From contig NZ_CP134223.1 in the NCBI RefSeq assembly GCF_031599675.1, positions 3,844,001-3,908,000 of the forward strand: a stretch of DNA of 64,000 nt, in the 5' to 3' direction. The stretch is from Paenibacillus pedocola. GTDB taxonomy: Bacteria > Bacillota > Bacilli > Paenibacillales > Paenibacillaceae. Position numbers and translations under genes: made by a program. Each line of letters starts with the position of its first letter. Position 1 is the stretch's first letter. Below are positions 36,613 to 45,865 of this stretch, piece by piece. Below the pieces are notes generated by a model that ran no database searches, was not told the origin of the DNA, and saw only the letters and a list, made by a program, of their open reading frames with translations.

Positions 36613-37917
36613 TTATTGTAATTTTTGAATTCGGTCCCACTGGCTGACGATATCCGTAACGCGAACTCCGAAGTTTTCGTCGATAACCACGACTTCCCCT
36701 TTGGCGATCAGCTTGTTGTTAACCAGAATGTCGACTGGCTCACCCGCCAGCTTGTCCAGTTCGATGATCGAACCTTGTGACATCTCTAAAATATCTTTTA
36801 TCTGCTTCTGGGTCCTTCCTAATTCTACGGTTACTCTCAGTGGTATGTCCATCAATAAATTTAAATTGTTTTCATCAATGTTGCCAAAAGCTCCAGCACT
36901 CAGGTTAGCAAACTGTACAGGCTGTACATTCACATTGCGATTTGGAGGCGGAGTCTGCGGCGGAGTCTGCGCATATGGCATACCTTGCGGTGGCATTCCA
37001 TAAGGCGGCATTCCGGGCATTCCATAGGCAGGCATGCCTGCTGGAGGATAATAATAGCCTCCTTCCATCCCCGGGTAAGGGGGCATTCCCTGCGGCGGAT
37101 ATTGCGGCGGATAACCTCCGGCCTGCGGCGGTGCCTGCTGCGCAGGAGGAGCTGCTGCCGGGGCAGGCTCTGGAGCGGATGGTGCTGCTGCGGGCGCTTC
37201 AGTCTGCGTAGCAGCCGTCTCCGTGTCTGCCTGGCTGACGTCTCCGATGAGCATCGCAACCATATCTTTGGCAAACTGCACTGGTAAAAGCTGCATGATC
37301 GTAGAATCTATCAGCTCTCCAATTTTCAGGCGGAATGAAATTTGAATCAGGGTTTCATCATTCGGCAGGCTGCCTACACCTTCACCGCTGGACATATTTA
37401 GAATATCGATACCAGGAGGCGAGATATTGACAAACCGGTTAAAGATCGTAGACATGGAGGTTGCAGATGAGCCCATCATTTGATTCATCGCTTCCTGCAC
37501 GGCGCTGATATGAATTTCATTCAGCTCTTCATCTTTAGGATCACCTTCACCGCCCAGCATTAAATCGGCGATAACCTGTGCATCCCTAATTTTGATAACC
37601 AGGGAGTTAATCCCCTGAAAACCATCTACGTACTGTACGTGTACTGCTACGTGTGGTTTGGGAAAAGCTTCCTCAAATTCGCTGCGGGTAATAATCGATA
37701 CCTTAGGGGTAGTTATATCTACCTTCTTGCCAAGCAACGTGGAAAGTGCTGTTGCTGCACTGCCAAATGTAATATTACCGATTTCTCCTAAGGCATCCTG
37801 CTCAAACGGGGTTAAGAAGTCCTCCACCGTCTTCTCCTGTGGGGCCAAGGATCCTTCCGCAGATTGTCTGAGAAGAGCATCGATTTCTTCCTGGGATAAA
37901 TAATCTTTACTCGTCAA
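36613..37917 (-). CDS. fliY: Flagellar motor switch phosphatase FliY
   Basis: A C-ring protein that fuses an N-terminal CheY-binding peptide, a CheC-like phosphatase domain and a C-terminal FliN/SpoA domain. It has 434 residues. The N-terminal YLSQEEIDALL resembles FliM. Phosphatase helices are FEQDALGEIGNITFGSAATAL (Glu45, Asn48) and HISAVQEAMNQMMGSSATSM. The SpoA domain is at the end (MDIPLRVTVELGRTQKQIKDIL). A Pro/Gln/Gly/Met/Tyr-rich linker runs about 234-330. The TTG at 37915-37917 has AAGGAG nine bases upstream and overlaps the fliM end by 11 bases. Confidence 0.96.
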   Translation of the reverse strand: MTSKDYLSQEEIDALLRQSAEGSLAPQEKTVEDFLTPFEQDALGEIGNITFGSAATALSTLLGKKVDITTPKVSIITRSEFEEAFPKPHVAVHVQYVDGFQGINSLVIKIRDAQVIADLMLGGEGDPKDEELNEIHISAVQEAMNQMMGSSATSMSTIFNRFVNISPPGIDILNMSSGEGVGSLPNDETLIQISFRLKIGELIDSTIMQLLPVQFAKDMVAMLIGDVSQADTETAATQTEAPAAAPSAPEPAPAAAPPAQQAPPQAGGYPPQYPPQGMPPYPGMEGGYYYPPAGMPAYGMPGMPPYGMPPQGMPYAQTPPQTPPPNRNVNVQPVQFANLSAGAFGNIDENNLNLLMDIPLRVTVELGRTQKQIKDILEMSQGSIIELDKLAGEPVDILVNNKLIAKGEVVVIDENFGVRVTDIVSQWDRIQKLQ

Positions 37918-38905
37918 ACTCTTCAACTCCTTCACTGACAATCTCGTCTATTTGCACAGCCACACGATCTTTTATCATCCCTGGACTTCCGACAAATTTC
38001 AGCTTGTCCCCTACTTTGATCGACAATCCGGTATCGACAGTCTTGTTGAGAGATATTACGTCGCCGACGCTAAGCCCGAGAAATTCAGCAATGGATAACC
38101 TCGATTCGCCTAGCTCCGCCACAATTGGCAACTGTGCCCTATTAACTCTAGATCTAATAGCTTCTAATTCAACCTCATCGCGAACCTTTTTCTCGGAAAC
38201 AAACCATTGATGAACGGATAGTCTTGTCATGATCGGTTCCAGAACAACGTGAGGTATACAAAGATTGATCATCCCGGTCGTATCGCCAATTTTGGTGCTT
38301 AATGAAATCAAGGCAATAGTCTCATTGGGTGACACAATCTGCATAAACTGCGGATTGGTCTCCAAGGCTTCCATCCGGGGATTAATGTCAAGCACGGTCT
38401 TCCAGGCTTCCTGCAGACTTTCAAAACATCTGCTGAAGATCCTCTCCATAATGGTTGTTTCAATTTCGGTCAGTGCACTGATTTTGCTTGGGGCAGTTCC
38501 AAACCCGCCAAGCATTCTATCCAGCATTGCAAAGGCAATGTTCGGATGCACTTCCATAACCATCCGGCCTTCAAGCGGTTCGGCTTCAAAAATATTCAAT
38601 ATCGTCATCTTCGGAATGGAGCGGATAAACTCATCATAAGGGAGCTGCTCTACTTGAACGACATTTATCTGCACGAAGGTGCGCAATTGGGCCGAAAAGT
38701 ACGTCGTAAGATAGCGGGCAAAGTTATCATGAATCCGCGTAAGGCTGCGGATATGATCCTTAGAGAAACGTACGGCCCGTTTGAAATCATAGGAGCGGAT
38801 TTTTTTCTGGGTTTCTTCTTTTTTAAGATCGTCGGCATCCATTTCACCGGATGAAAGTGCAGCAAGCAGAGCATCAATTTCGTTTTGTGATAGTACATCA
38901 ACCAA
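37907..38905 (-). CDS. fliM: Flagellar motor switch protein FliM
   Basis: A C-ring protein that binds CheY-P and FliG. The N-terminal CheY-binding motif is LSQNEIDALLAAL, followed by the CheC-like middle domain (KDHIRSLTRIHDNFARYLTT, FEAEPLEGRMVMEVHP) and the C-terminal SpoA domain. I chose TTG 38903-38905 (MVDVLSQNE, 332 residues), eight bases after GGGGGG; this equals the B. subtilis length. The GTG at 38914 overlaps the ribosome-binding site. Confidence 0.96.
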   Translation of the reverse strand: MVDVLSQNEIDALLAALSSGEMDADDLKKEETQKKIRSYDFKRAVRFSKDHIRSLTRIHDNFARYLTTYFSAQLRTFVQINVVQVEQLPYDEFIRSIPKMTILNIFEAEPLEGRMVMEVHPNIAFAMLDRMLGGFGTAPSKISALTEIETTIMERIFSRCFESLQEAWKTVLDINPRMEALETNPQFMQIVSPNETIALISLSTKIGDTTGMINLCIPHVVLEPIMTRLSVHQWFVSEKKVRDEVELEAIRSRVNRAQLPIVAELGESRLSIAEFLGLSVGDVISLNKTVDTGLSIKVGDKLKFVGSPGMIKDRVAVQIDEIVSEGVEEFDE

Positions 38906-38944
38906 TTTTATCACCCCCCCAACAAGGAATTATCCTTACAGCAG

Positions 38945-39412
38945 CTAAATAGAAGTCATGATGAAGTTAGTTACTTCAATCTGGGTCAGCTTGCCTTCAG
39001 TCAAGGTCTTGTTAATCAGATTTACCAGTTTGCTGCTCAGCTGATCCTTGCCGTTCGCCCCGTTAAGTTCCTCCGGCTTGGTATCGGCAAGCGTCTTGAT
39101 AATCAGCGGCTTAATCTTGATATCCTTGATCTTTTCGAATTCCTCCTTGGACTTAACAGCATCCAGCTGGAACGCGAAATTTATTAAAACGATATAATCG
39201 GGGTCGGCAAGATTAGTTTTGATGTCGGTGATTTCCGTCGTCAGCTCAACGATTTCATCAGCGCTAAGACTCTTGGCTTCCACATTCTGGACAGCCGCAT
39301 TCACATCATTAGTATCGCTCGGAAAAATCTTATCCATTAGTAAAAATGCGGCAACTACAATAAGTGTAATCGCCAGTAAAATCGTAATGAGCCACGGCAG
39401 CATCTTTTTCAT
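38945..39412 (-). CDS. fliL: Flagellar basal body-associated protein FliL
   Basis: A single-pass inner-membrane protein surrounding the stator units. It has 155 residues: a short cytoplasmic start, one membrane helix (about 6-26), then an extracellular stomatin-like domain. TNLADPDYIVLINFAFQLD and the C-terminal GKLTQIEVTNFIM are family-like. It overlaps the swrD end by a few bases. Confidence 0.94.
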   Translation of the reverse strand: MKKMLPWLITILLAITLIVVAAFLLMDKIFPSDTNDVNAAVQNVEAKSLSADEIVELTTEITDIKTNLADPDYIVLINFAFQLDAVKSKEEFEKIKDIKIKPLIIKTLADTKPEELNGANGKDQLSSKLVNLINKTLTEGKLTQIEVTNFIMTSI

Positions 39413-39633
39413 GAAAGCTCCTCCATTGATTGGACTTTAATGGTGGCAGCATATGTGCCTATGTCCCTGTTATAATCCCGAATCTTACTGATTACCTCAT
39501 CGGCTTTTTCAAGCACGATCAATCTTTTGCCTGTTACAAGTGTTATATAAGTATCTGGACTTTCTTCCACCATTTCTACGAGCAGGGCATTAAGCCACAT
39601 GGGCGCCCCGTTCAATCTTGTTACCGAAATCAT
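39409..39633 (-). CDS. swrD: Swarming motility protein SwrD (FlbD family)
   Basis: A 74-residue protein of the FlbD/SwrD family; in B. subtilis SwrD raises motor torque and supports swarming. ISVTRLNGAPMWLNALLVEMVEESPDTYITLVTGKRLIVLEKADEVISKI contains the whole conserved domain. I chose ATG 39631-39633, right after GGAGG; the ORF start at 39702 lies upstream of any site. It lies between the flgG/flgE gene and fliL, as in B. subtilis. Confidence 0.9.
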   Translation of the reverse strand: MISVTRLNGAPMWLNALLVEMVEESPDTYITLVTGKRLIVLEKADEVISKIRDYNRDIGTYAATIKVQSMEELS

Positions 39634-39752
39634 AACAGGCCTCCTTACAATAAATAGGGGGAGGAGTTCCCCCCCATGACTTGGCAATAACGGTTCCGTC
39701 AAAAGGCGAAACGTTATTATTATACAGCTTGCTTGTAATAATGGTCAGAAAA

Positions 39753-40571
39753 TTAACGCTTCAGATTAACAACTTCCTGCAGCACTTCATCGGAAGTGGT
39801 AATAATCCGTGAATTCGCCTGGAAGCCACGCTGGGAAACGATCATTTCGGTGAACTCGCCGGTCAAATCAACATTTGACATTTCCAGCTGGCCCGCCACA
39901 ATAGCCCCTGTACCAACTTCTGTATTGTTGGCTGTTGTAGGTGTAAGTTCACCATCAGCATTGGCATTGAGCGTCATGCGGAACAGATTGCCGCCGATTT
40001 TCTCAAGGCCCTGCGGATTGCTCACTTTAGCTACAGCGATTTGTGCACCGGCTTCAGTCGTGCCGTCTGCCATAGTCTGTACAATGGTGCCGTTGCTGGA
40101 AATTGAGAATGCTGTTACATCCTCACCCAATTGAATGGACTCACCATCAGCATTCAGTACATGCAGTCCGTCAGAGGTAATAAGGTTGCGGCTTGCATCC
40201 ATATGAAAGTCCCCGGCACGGGTCAGGAACGGTGTTTCCTGATCATCCGAAAGCTTAACCAGAAAGAACCCGTCACCGTCAATCCGCAGGTCAGTTGGAT
40301 TGTTCGTTGTCATTGCACTTCCTGCCAAATGCAAGGTATCCACAGAACCGATACTTACACCGAGGCCGATTTGTTTAGCATTCACCCCGCCTTGTCCGCC
40401 ATCCACCGGTGCAGAAACACCGGATACCGTCTGGCTCATAATGTCTTTGAACATTACACGGCCGGATTTGAAACCGATCGTATTCACGTTGGCAATGTTG
40501 TTACCGATAACATCCAGCTTCGTTTGGAAACCGCGCATACCTGAAACTCCTGAATACATTGATCTTAACAT
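39753..40571 (-). CDS. flgG: Flagellar hook/rod protein of the FlgE/FlgG family
   Basis: 272 residues. The N-terminal rod/hook motif is SMYSGVSGMRGFQTKLDVIGNNIANVNTIGFKS, and the C-terminal one is EMSNVDLTGEFTEMIVSQRGFQANSRII. In B. subtilis the gene after flgD at this position was first called flgG and is now regarded as the short hook protein FlgE; by synteny this copy is probably the hook subunit. FlgG-like length makes the symbol ambiguous. ATG 40569-40571 follows GGGAGGG. It lies outside the membrane after export by the flagellar type III system. Confidence 0.9.
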   Translation of the reverse strand: MLRSMYSGVSGMRGFQTKLDVIGNNIANVNTIGFKSGRVMFKDIMSQTVSGVSAPVDGGQGGVNAKQIGLGVSIGSVDTLHLAGSAMTTNNPTDLRIDGDGFFLVKLSDDQETPFLTRAGDFHMDASRNLITSDGLHVLNADGESIQLGEDVTAFSISSNGTIVQTMADGTTEAGAQIAVAKVSNPQGLEKIGGNLFRMTLNANADGELTPTTANNTEVGTGAIVAGQLEMSNVDLTGEFTEMIVSQRGFQANSRIITTSDEVLQEVVNLKR

Positions 40572-40695
40572 TGTTAAAAGCCCTCCCAGATTGTAGAGTC
40601 CAAGACTCTTCATTTAGTATTAAAGATTGTTCTTTGAGCTATGGCCGCGTCAGTCGGTCGACGGTCATTCCGGCTCTCCGGTTAGGACCGGCCGG

Positions 40696-41079
40696 TTAAG
40701 AAATAATAACTGCACTGTCAATTTGCGTAAATACATTGTCCTTCATCGAACTTCCGTCCACTGCTGTCACTACGGTTCGGTTTGGCACACTTACAATTAA
40801 GGCCATGTCCTTCAATAAAATCAAAGATTCCTTGCTGCCTTTGGCGGCTGCCTTGTCCACAGCGGACGAAATCTGATCCAATTGGCTGCTTCCGAGTTCT
40901 ATTCCCCGTTGCTCCAGGCGTTTGGCTGCGTGATTGCTGAACTTAAGCATATTCTTTTGCAGCACGCTCTCGAATGATGCTTCTGCAGCAGCAGAATTTT
41001 TAACTGCCTGTGTTCTTTGCAGCACTTGTGGATGAACACTTGCGGGATATAACTGGCCTATAGTCAGCCGTTCGCTCAT
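40696..41079 (-). CDS. Flagellar operon protein, TIGR02530-type
   Basis: 127 residues with no signal peptide or membrane segment. The segment FSNHAAKRLEQRGIELGSSQLDQISSAVDKAAAKGSKESLILLKDMALIVSVPNRTVVTA matches a small family found only in Gram-positive flagellar operons. It overlaps the flgD stop as ATGA and precedes the hook gene. Position suggests a role in hook assembly, possibly as a chaperone; function is unproven. Confidence 0.85.
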   Translation of the reverse strand: MSERLTIGQLYPASVHPQVLQRTQAVKNSAAAEASFESVLQKNMLKFSNHAAKRLEQRGIELGSSQLDQISSAVDKAAAKGSKESLILLKDMALIVSVPNRTVVTAVDGSSMKDNVFTQIDSAVIIS

Positions 41080-41570
41080 GTCGTCACCCCGTTCTCCCCA
41101 CCATTTTCAGATGTCTCACTGTTACTGACGTTATCAGCTTTAGGAGCAGCATTTTGAATCTGTGTAATATCAGTCAATGCAATACGCTCACTGCCTACGA
41201 CAGCATATTGCACACCACTACTAACTACGATCGACTCGACATTGCCGGTCTTCGGCAGCTCTGTTGCAGCGTCTGTCCAAGTGATATCCTTACCGATCAA
41301 ACCTGATACCGAGCCTAGGGACTGATTCAACGCTGTCAGTTGGGTCGATATGTTCATAAGCTGTTCAACTGATGAAAATTGAGCCATCTGAGCAATAAAT
41401 TCCTTATCCTCCATCGGCTGCATGGGATCCTGATTCTGCAGCTGGGTGATCAGTATTTTCAGGAACTGGTCCTTGCCTAGCGTGGAGTTGCCGGTTGTTT
41501 TGGATGTAGCCGAACTATTAGAGACGTAGTTCCATTGCTCACTGTTTGACACTGGATTTGTCGTTGCCAT
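41076..41570 (-). CDS. flgD: Flagellar hook capping protein FlgD
   Basis: FlgD caps the growing hook and guides FlgE subunits. It has 164 residues. The conserved N-terminal core is TLGKDQFLKILITQLQNQDPMQPMEDKEFIAQMAQFSSVEQL. It lies between fliK and the TIGR02530-type gene. The ATG is preceded by GCGAGGTGAA. Confidence 0.95.
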   Translation of the reverse strand: MATTNPVSNSEQWNYVSNSSATSKTTGNSTLGKDQFLKILITQLQNQDPMQPMEDKEFIAQMAQFSSVEQLMNISTQLTALNQSLGSVSGLIGKDITWTDAATELPKTGNVESIVVSSGVQYAVVGSERIALTDITQIQNAAPKADNVSNSETSENGGENGVTT

Positions 41571-41596
41571 TTCATTTCACCTCGCTTTTCATAGAG

Positions 41597-43105
41597 CTAA
41601 GCCTTGGCTGAGAAACTTCCTTCTTGGTTTGGATTGTTCTGTTTGGTCTCTGCAACCCAGTCCTTCCATTCACCATTCAGTTCTGCTGCAAGTACCGCAT
41701 CTCCGACTTCTTCACGTCGTTCCTTGGAACGACCGCCCTGCTGGCCGCTCGAACCTGGCTGCCTTCCTTGCTGTCCATTAAACTGTGAGAAAAGCGGTGT
41801 ATTATTCTGTGTAACCTCCAGCTTCTCTACTTGAATTCCCTGGGACTGAAGCGCTGCCCGCAATTGACTCATCTGCTGCTCCAACATATCCTTGGCACCG
41901 GAATGCGCAGTATTGAATTGAGCAATCAGATTACCGTTTTGCATCGTAATTTTAACATCGACTTGTCCCAAATTTTCCGGAAACAAAGTGATGGTTGCTT
42001 CTGCTACTCCGCCTTTTTTGACGATTTCCAGCTTACCGGTAATAAAAGTATCCATTTGCTGAGCAAATTGACTAACCGGTACCGGAACTGACTCAGCCTT
42101 CAATGGTGCTGTTAGACCGTCTCTGATCGACAATTGACCGGCAGTCACAATGTCATGACTTCCTTCAGCTGTCTTCATTTCAGGAAGCGGCTCTTCTGTG
42201 AAAGCAGATTTCAGTGTTTCTGCGGCGCCTGCCGTTTTGGTCGCTTGTGTACCGATCACAACTGCACTCACCTCTACTACTGCAGTTGCAGCAGTGGCAG
42301 CTGTTTCTGTTTGGGTTGTTGTAGTTACAATAGAGGGTTTAACCAGTACTGGGACAGTGGTATCAGTAGCTTTAGGCTTAATGTTGCCCTCTGTTCCGGC
42401 CTGCTTAGCCGAAGCTGCTGCTATGTCAGTAGTATTTGTTCCTTTAGCCTTCACCTTATTGTTCTCAGGAGTTACTACCTCAGCCATTATGGCCGAGAAC
42501 TGGTTGAGAAGTTCAGCCCCTTTAACGGCTGAGGCTTCATTTCCCTTTGCTGCCGCATCCTTTATCAGGCTGACGAGACTGTTAAGCTCATCCTGAACAG
42601 CAAAACGTATCGTCTCAGGGTTCTGTGCAAGCGGCGACAATACTGCTGCCGCATCCGTATTGCCTTCACTCCCGCCGGACTCTCCTGCAGCATTATTCCC
42701 AGATAGCAGAGCAGAAACTTGAAGCAGCCATCCTTGTAGAGCTGCCAATAAAGCAGGATCAGCGCTGATGTTTTCATCCAGCTTTTCAACATCTTCTGTA
42801 AGACTTTTTAATAAATCTGCACTTTGGACGTTTGCAGCATTGCCTGGTTCTTCACCAGTAGTCTGCACAGCGTTCATCAACCCCTGAAGCAGCGATGCCA
42901 GATTGCCAAGCAGCGGTGTCTCTGCACCCTTTGGTATGCTTCCTCCCATGGTCTGAACAAGCGTCTGGGCAAAAGGCATTGCTGTTGTCCCTCCACCTGC
43001 AGCCGCCGCAGTTCCAGCCGCAGCTGTTGTTCCGCCAGCCGTCGCAGATGTGCCATTTGTCGGCACCATATTTCCGCCGGATAGTGATGATAACACTAAA
43101 CTCAT
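41597..43105 (-). CDS. fliK: Flagellar hook-length control protein FliK
   Basis: A secreted molecular ruler that controls hook length and triggers FlhB switching. It has 502 residues. Most of it is Ala/Thr/Gly/Val-rich low complexity (about 15-350). The conserved C-terminal domain is at about 375-455, with ATITLFPENLGQVDVKITMQNG and DMLEQQMSQLRAALQSQGIQVEKLEV. The tail is Gln/Gly/Arg-rich. GGAGGTG precedes the ATG. Confidence 0.93.
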   Translation of the reverse strand: MSLVLSSLSGGNMVPTNGTSATAGGTTAAAGTAAAAGGGTTAMPFAQTLVQTMGGSIPKGAETPLLGNLASLLQGLMNAVQTTGEEPGNAANVQSADLLKSLTEDVEKLDENISADPALLAALQGWLLQVSALLSGNNAAGESGGSEGNTDAAAVLSPLAQNPETIRFAVQDELNSLVSLIKDAAAKGNEASAVKGAELLNQFSAIMAEVVTPENNKVKAKGTNTTDIAAASAKQAGTEGNIKPKATDTTVPVLVKPSIVTTTTQTETAATAATAVVEVSAVVIGTQATKTAGAAETLKSAFTEEPLPEMKTAEGSHDIVTAGQLSIRDGLTAPLKAESVPVPVSQFAQQMDTFITGKLEIVKKGGVAEATITLFPENLGQVDVKITMQNGNLIAQFNTAHSGAKDMLEQQMSQLRAALQSQGIQVEKLEVTQNNTPLFSQFNGQQGRQPGSSGQQGGRSKERREEVGDAVLAAELNGEWKDWVAETKQNNPNQEGSFSAKA

Positions 43106-43129
43106 CTATTTTTCACCTCCTCTCAAGTC

Positions 43130-44071
43130 TTATTTACCGCCCATCAGACGATTTACAATTTTGGCACTCAGCGTACTGTCGATTTTGGTGATTTCACCCA
43201 ATATCGAGGATCTCACACTATCACTAACCGTATTCAGGATCGTGATGACCTTATCCGGGCTGATTGTGTACATCGAACCTAACAGAGTAGCTGCGTCAGC
43301 AGCAGGCATCGTGGTAAAGGTCTGACTGAGTTCATCTTGATCCAAGTTACCGGCAGCTGATGTTGCAGGTGTATCTGTCTGACTTTGCTTGAGTCTCGAT
43401 TGAAGGGCTGCAATAGCCATATCGGTAGAATTCGTTGTTTCTTTTAGCTTTACTGACACTTCAGCAGCCTTTTTAGGATCCATTTTTTCGAGAATTGCTG
43501 TTTTGCTGGTGTTATTCATTGCACTGAATATCTGCACCATTTCCTCAGTAGTCAGATTCTCCATAATCGGTGCCGCTTTGGAAGCCTTCATGCCCGCGTA
43601 AAGCTTGGCTAACTCGGTCACTTTCTCCTGATATGGATCCACTGTTTCCTCAGTGCTAGCAGCCGCAGCCTCTTCTGTCATGGTGTCAATCTGCTTCTGC
43701 AGAGCCTCTACCCGTGTTTCCTGTGCAGTTTTATCTTCATTAGCCTGCTTCAGCTGGGCTTCCTGTGCAGCAAGCTGGGCCTTCAGCTCTTTAATCGTTG
43801 ATTCGGAGCTTGCAGCCTGTTCTTCGCTTTGTGCTGCCTCATCATCTGTGGGTTCACTGGATGGATCAGAAGCAGGATCTGGAATCCACTTATCAACTAC
43901 CGGGATCTTATTTGCAATTTCCAGTACGTTGTTACGGATGTCCATATTAAAAAGAGTCAGTAAAACACCAAGCAGTACGAGTGTAAATATGATTGGTATC
44001 ATCAGAAATAAAAAACGCTCGAATTTGCCTGCTGACTCTTCATTTTCAAGTTCCATATCATTTTTAGCCAC
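43130..44071 (-). CDS. MotE/YlxF-like flagellar membrane protein with MgtE-N domain
   Basis: 313 residues: one membrane segment (about 22-43), a Ser/Glu/Ala linker, a coiled coil (about 90-135), then an MgtE N-like helical domain (PIMENLTTEEMVQIFSAMNNTSKTAILEKMDPKKAAEV) and a similar C-terminal stretch. MotE and YlxF proteins sit between fliJ and fliK in Gram-positive operons. The GTG start at 44071 has GGAGG nine bases upstream. The role is probably structural or chaperone-like; not shown here. Confidence 0.82.
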   Translation of the reverse strand: MAKNDMELENEESAGKFERFLFLMIPIIFTLVLLGVLLTLFNMDIRNNVLEIANKIPVVDKWIPDPASDPSSEPTDDEAAQSEEQAASSESTIKELKAQLAAQEAQLKQANEDKTAQETRVEALQKQIDTMTEEAAAASTEETVDPYQEKVTELAKLYAGMKASKAAPIMENLTTEEMVQIFSAMNNTSKTAILEKMDPKKAAEVSVKLKETTNSTDMAIAALQSRLKQSQTDTPATSAAGNLDQDELSQTFTTMPAADAATLLGSMYTISPDKVITILNTVSDSVRSSILGEITKIDSTLSAKIVNRLMGGK

Positions 44072-44089
44072 TAGCGGAAACCTCCCGGG

Positions 44090-44533
44090 TTAGAGGGATT
44101 TCATCGCGAAGCGGACGGTAGCCATCTCATCCAGTTCGTTTTGTTCCCGTAAAATCATATTCTGCTGAAAGATCGTCTGTGCCTTGTCTTTGGCCTTCAG
44201 CCAAACCTTCTCATCCAACATTTTTGTGCTGAGATGGTCCTGCTTGTGCTGAACTTCCTGATGCGCCCGCTTGATGTCAGAGTGCTTACGGGCAATACAG
44301 TGGTCCAAATGCTCCAAATAATTCTGCATCTCAATGATCTTCACCATTGGCGTTTTTTGCTCCGCCGCACTTTGTAGCGACAGCATCAGCGAATTCCGCT
44401 GAGCCACCAGTTCATCAAGGCTCTTCTCCTGGGCTTGCAGTTCTCCGAGCGCGCTTGAGAGCATCCACTCTGCCTGTGTTTTCTCGTTGCCTTTCAAGTC
44501 CACAACTTTTTGAAAAGTATAATGGAACCTCAT
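44090..44533 (-). CDS. fliJ: Flagellar export protein FliJ
   Basis: A 147-residue coiled-coil stalk that links the FliI ATPase ring to FlhA. It is almost entirely helical, with RFHYTFQKVVDLKGNEKTQAEWMLSSAL at the start. GAGGAG precedes the ATG. It follows fliI by six bases. Confidence 0.92.
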   Translation of the reverse strand: MRFHYTFQKVVDLKGNEKTQAEWMLSSALGELQAQEKSLDELVAQRNSLMLSLQSAAEQKTPMVKIIEMQNYLEHLDHCIARKHSDIKRAHQEVQHKQDHLSTKMLDEKVWLKAKDKAQTIFQQNMILREQNELDEMATVRFAMKSL

Positions 44534-44539
44534 TGCTAA

Positions 44540-45865
44540 TCAACTCCTCGAGAACTGTGAAATTAAAGCTTGCTGAACTTCTGCCAGGGTTACTTTCTCG
44601 TTCACCTTTTGCTTAGTAAAGTCCCATATGCTGTCAATGTAGTGCATGGACTCATCGATCTGGGCATTGGAACCGCGCTGATAGGCTCCGATATTTATCA
44701 AGTCTTCCGAATCCTTGTATACCGCCATAAGTCTCTTTACATTCTCAGCAGCCGCAATCTGCTCCTCGGGAGCTATATCCTTCATTACACGGCTGATGCT
44801 GGCAAGCACATCAATCGCCGGGAAATGGCCTTTGTTGGCAATATTACGATTTAGCACAATATGCCCGTCCAAAATCCCCCGCACAGCATCGGCGATCGGT
44901 TCATTCATATCATCACCGTCAACCAGAACTGTATAAAATGCGGTAATGGAGCCAGTTGGCCCGGTTCCCGCCCTTTCAAGCAGCTTAGGCAAACTAGCAA
45001 ACACGGATGGTGTGTAACCTCTCATTGCTGGCGGTTCTCCCACCGCTAGTCCAACCTCACGCTGCGCCATTGCATAACGTGTGACAGAATCCATCATCAG
45101 CATGACGTTCAAGCCCCGGTCACGGAAATACTCTGCTATCGTTGTTGCTATCAGCGCACCCTTGATCCGGATTAGTGCCGGCTGGTCTGACGTTGCGACA
45201 ACGACTACGGAACGCTGCAGGCCTTCAGGCCCCAAATCACGTTCGATAAAATCCAGAACCTCTCTGCCACGTTCACCAATCAGTGCAATCACATTGACAT
45301 CTGCCGAAGTATTTCGGGCAATCATTCCCATCAGGGTACTTTTGCCGACCCCGGATCCGGCAAAGATCCCAACCCGCTGCCCTTTGCCGATTGTCAGAAG
45401 TCCGTCTATGGCCCTGACTCCAATACTGATAGGCTCGTGTACACGAGGGCGATTTAATGGATTAGAAGGGATATTAAAGGTTGAGCTGTGTGGCATCCGC
45501 GCGGGAATAAGTGATCCGTCCAGCGGCTGGCCCAATCCGTCCAGCACCTTGCCCAGCAGTTCAGAACCGACCTGAACACTTAACGGTTTACCAGTGCCAA
45601 CCACATCGCAACCCGGCCCTATCGCCTGAAGTTCACCAAGAGGCATCAGTAGCACCTTATTGTCCCGAAAACCTACCACTTCAGCCTGGAGCGGCTTATT
45701 GCCTTTTGCCGGATAGATATAACACACATCTCCAATGCTGGCATCCGGCCCTTCTGACTCGACCATCAGTCCGATAACCTGAGTAACCTTCCCGTTGATT
45801 CTAACCGGGTCGAAATTACGCAGTTGTTCTTTATATCGTCTACTGTCAAGCATCGCCTTCCCCAT
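44540..45865 (-). CDS. fliI: Flagellum-specific ATPase FliI
   Basis: The F1-beta-like ATPase of the export apparatus. It has 441 residues. Walker A is GIFAGSGVGKSTLMGM near 170; Walker B is LMMDSVTRYAMAQREVGLA. ATG 45863-45865 is supported by GAGGAG seven bases upstream; a second ATG at 45853 lacks spacing. The start overlaps the fliH end, so the two are coupled, which fits the FliH-FliI complex. Confidence 0.97.
   Translation of the reverse strand: MGKAMLDSRRYKEQLRNFDPVRINGKVTQVIGLMVESEGPDASIGDVCYIYPAKGNKPLQAEVVGFRDNKVLLMPLGELQAIGPGCDVVGTGKPLSVQVGSELLGKVLDGLGQPLDGSLIPARMPHSSTFNIPSNPLNRPRVHEPISIGVRAIDGLLTIGKGQRVGIFAGSGVGKSTLMGMIARNTSADVNVIALIGERGREVLDFIERDLGPEGLQRSVVVVATSDQPALIRIKGALIATTIAEYFRDRGLNVMLMMDSVTRYAMAQREVGLAVGEPPAMRGYTPSVFASLPKLLERAGTGPTGSITAFYTVLVDGDDMNEPIADAVRGILDGHIVLNRNIANKGHFPAIDVLASISRVMKDIAPEEQIAAAENVKRLMAVYKDSEDLINIGAYQRGSNAQIDESMHYIDSIWDFTKQKVNEKVTLAEVQQALISQFSRS

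Noticed and set aside
40630-40695. GC-rich CCGG repeats between the hook gene and the TIGR02530-type gene
   Set aside because: Alternative short pairings, no T-tract and no clear single hairpin; not supported as a terminator.
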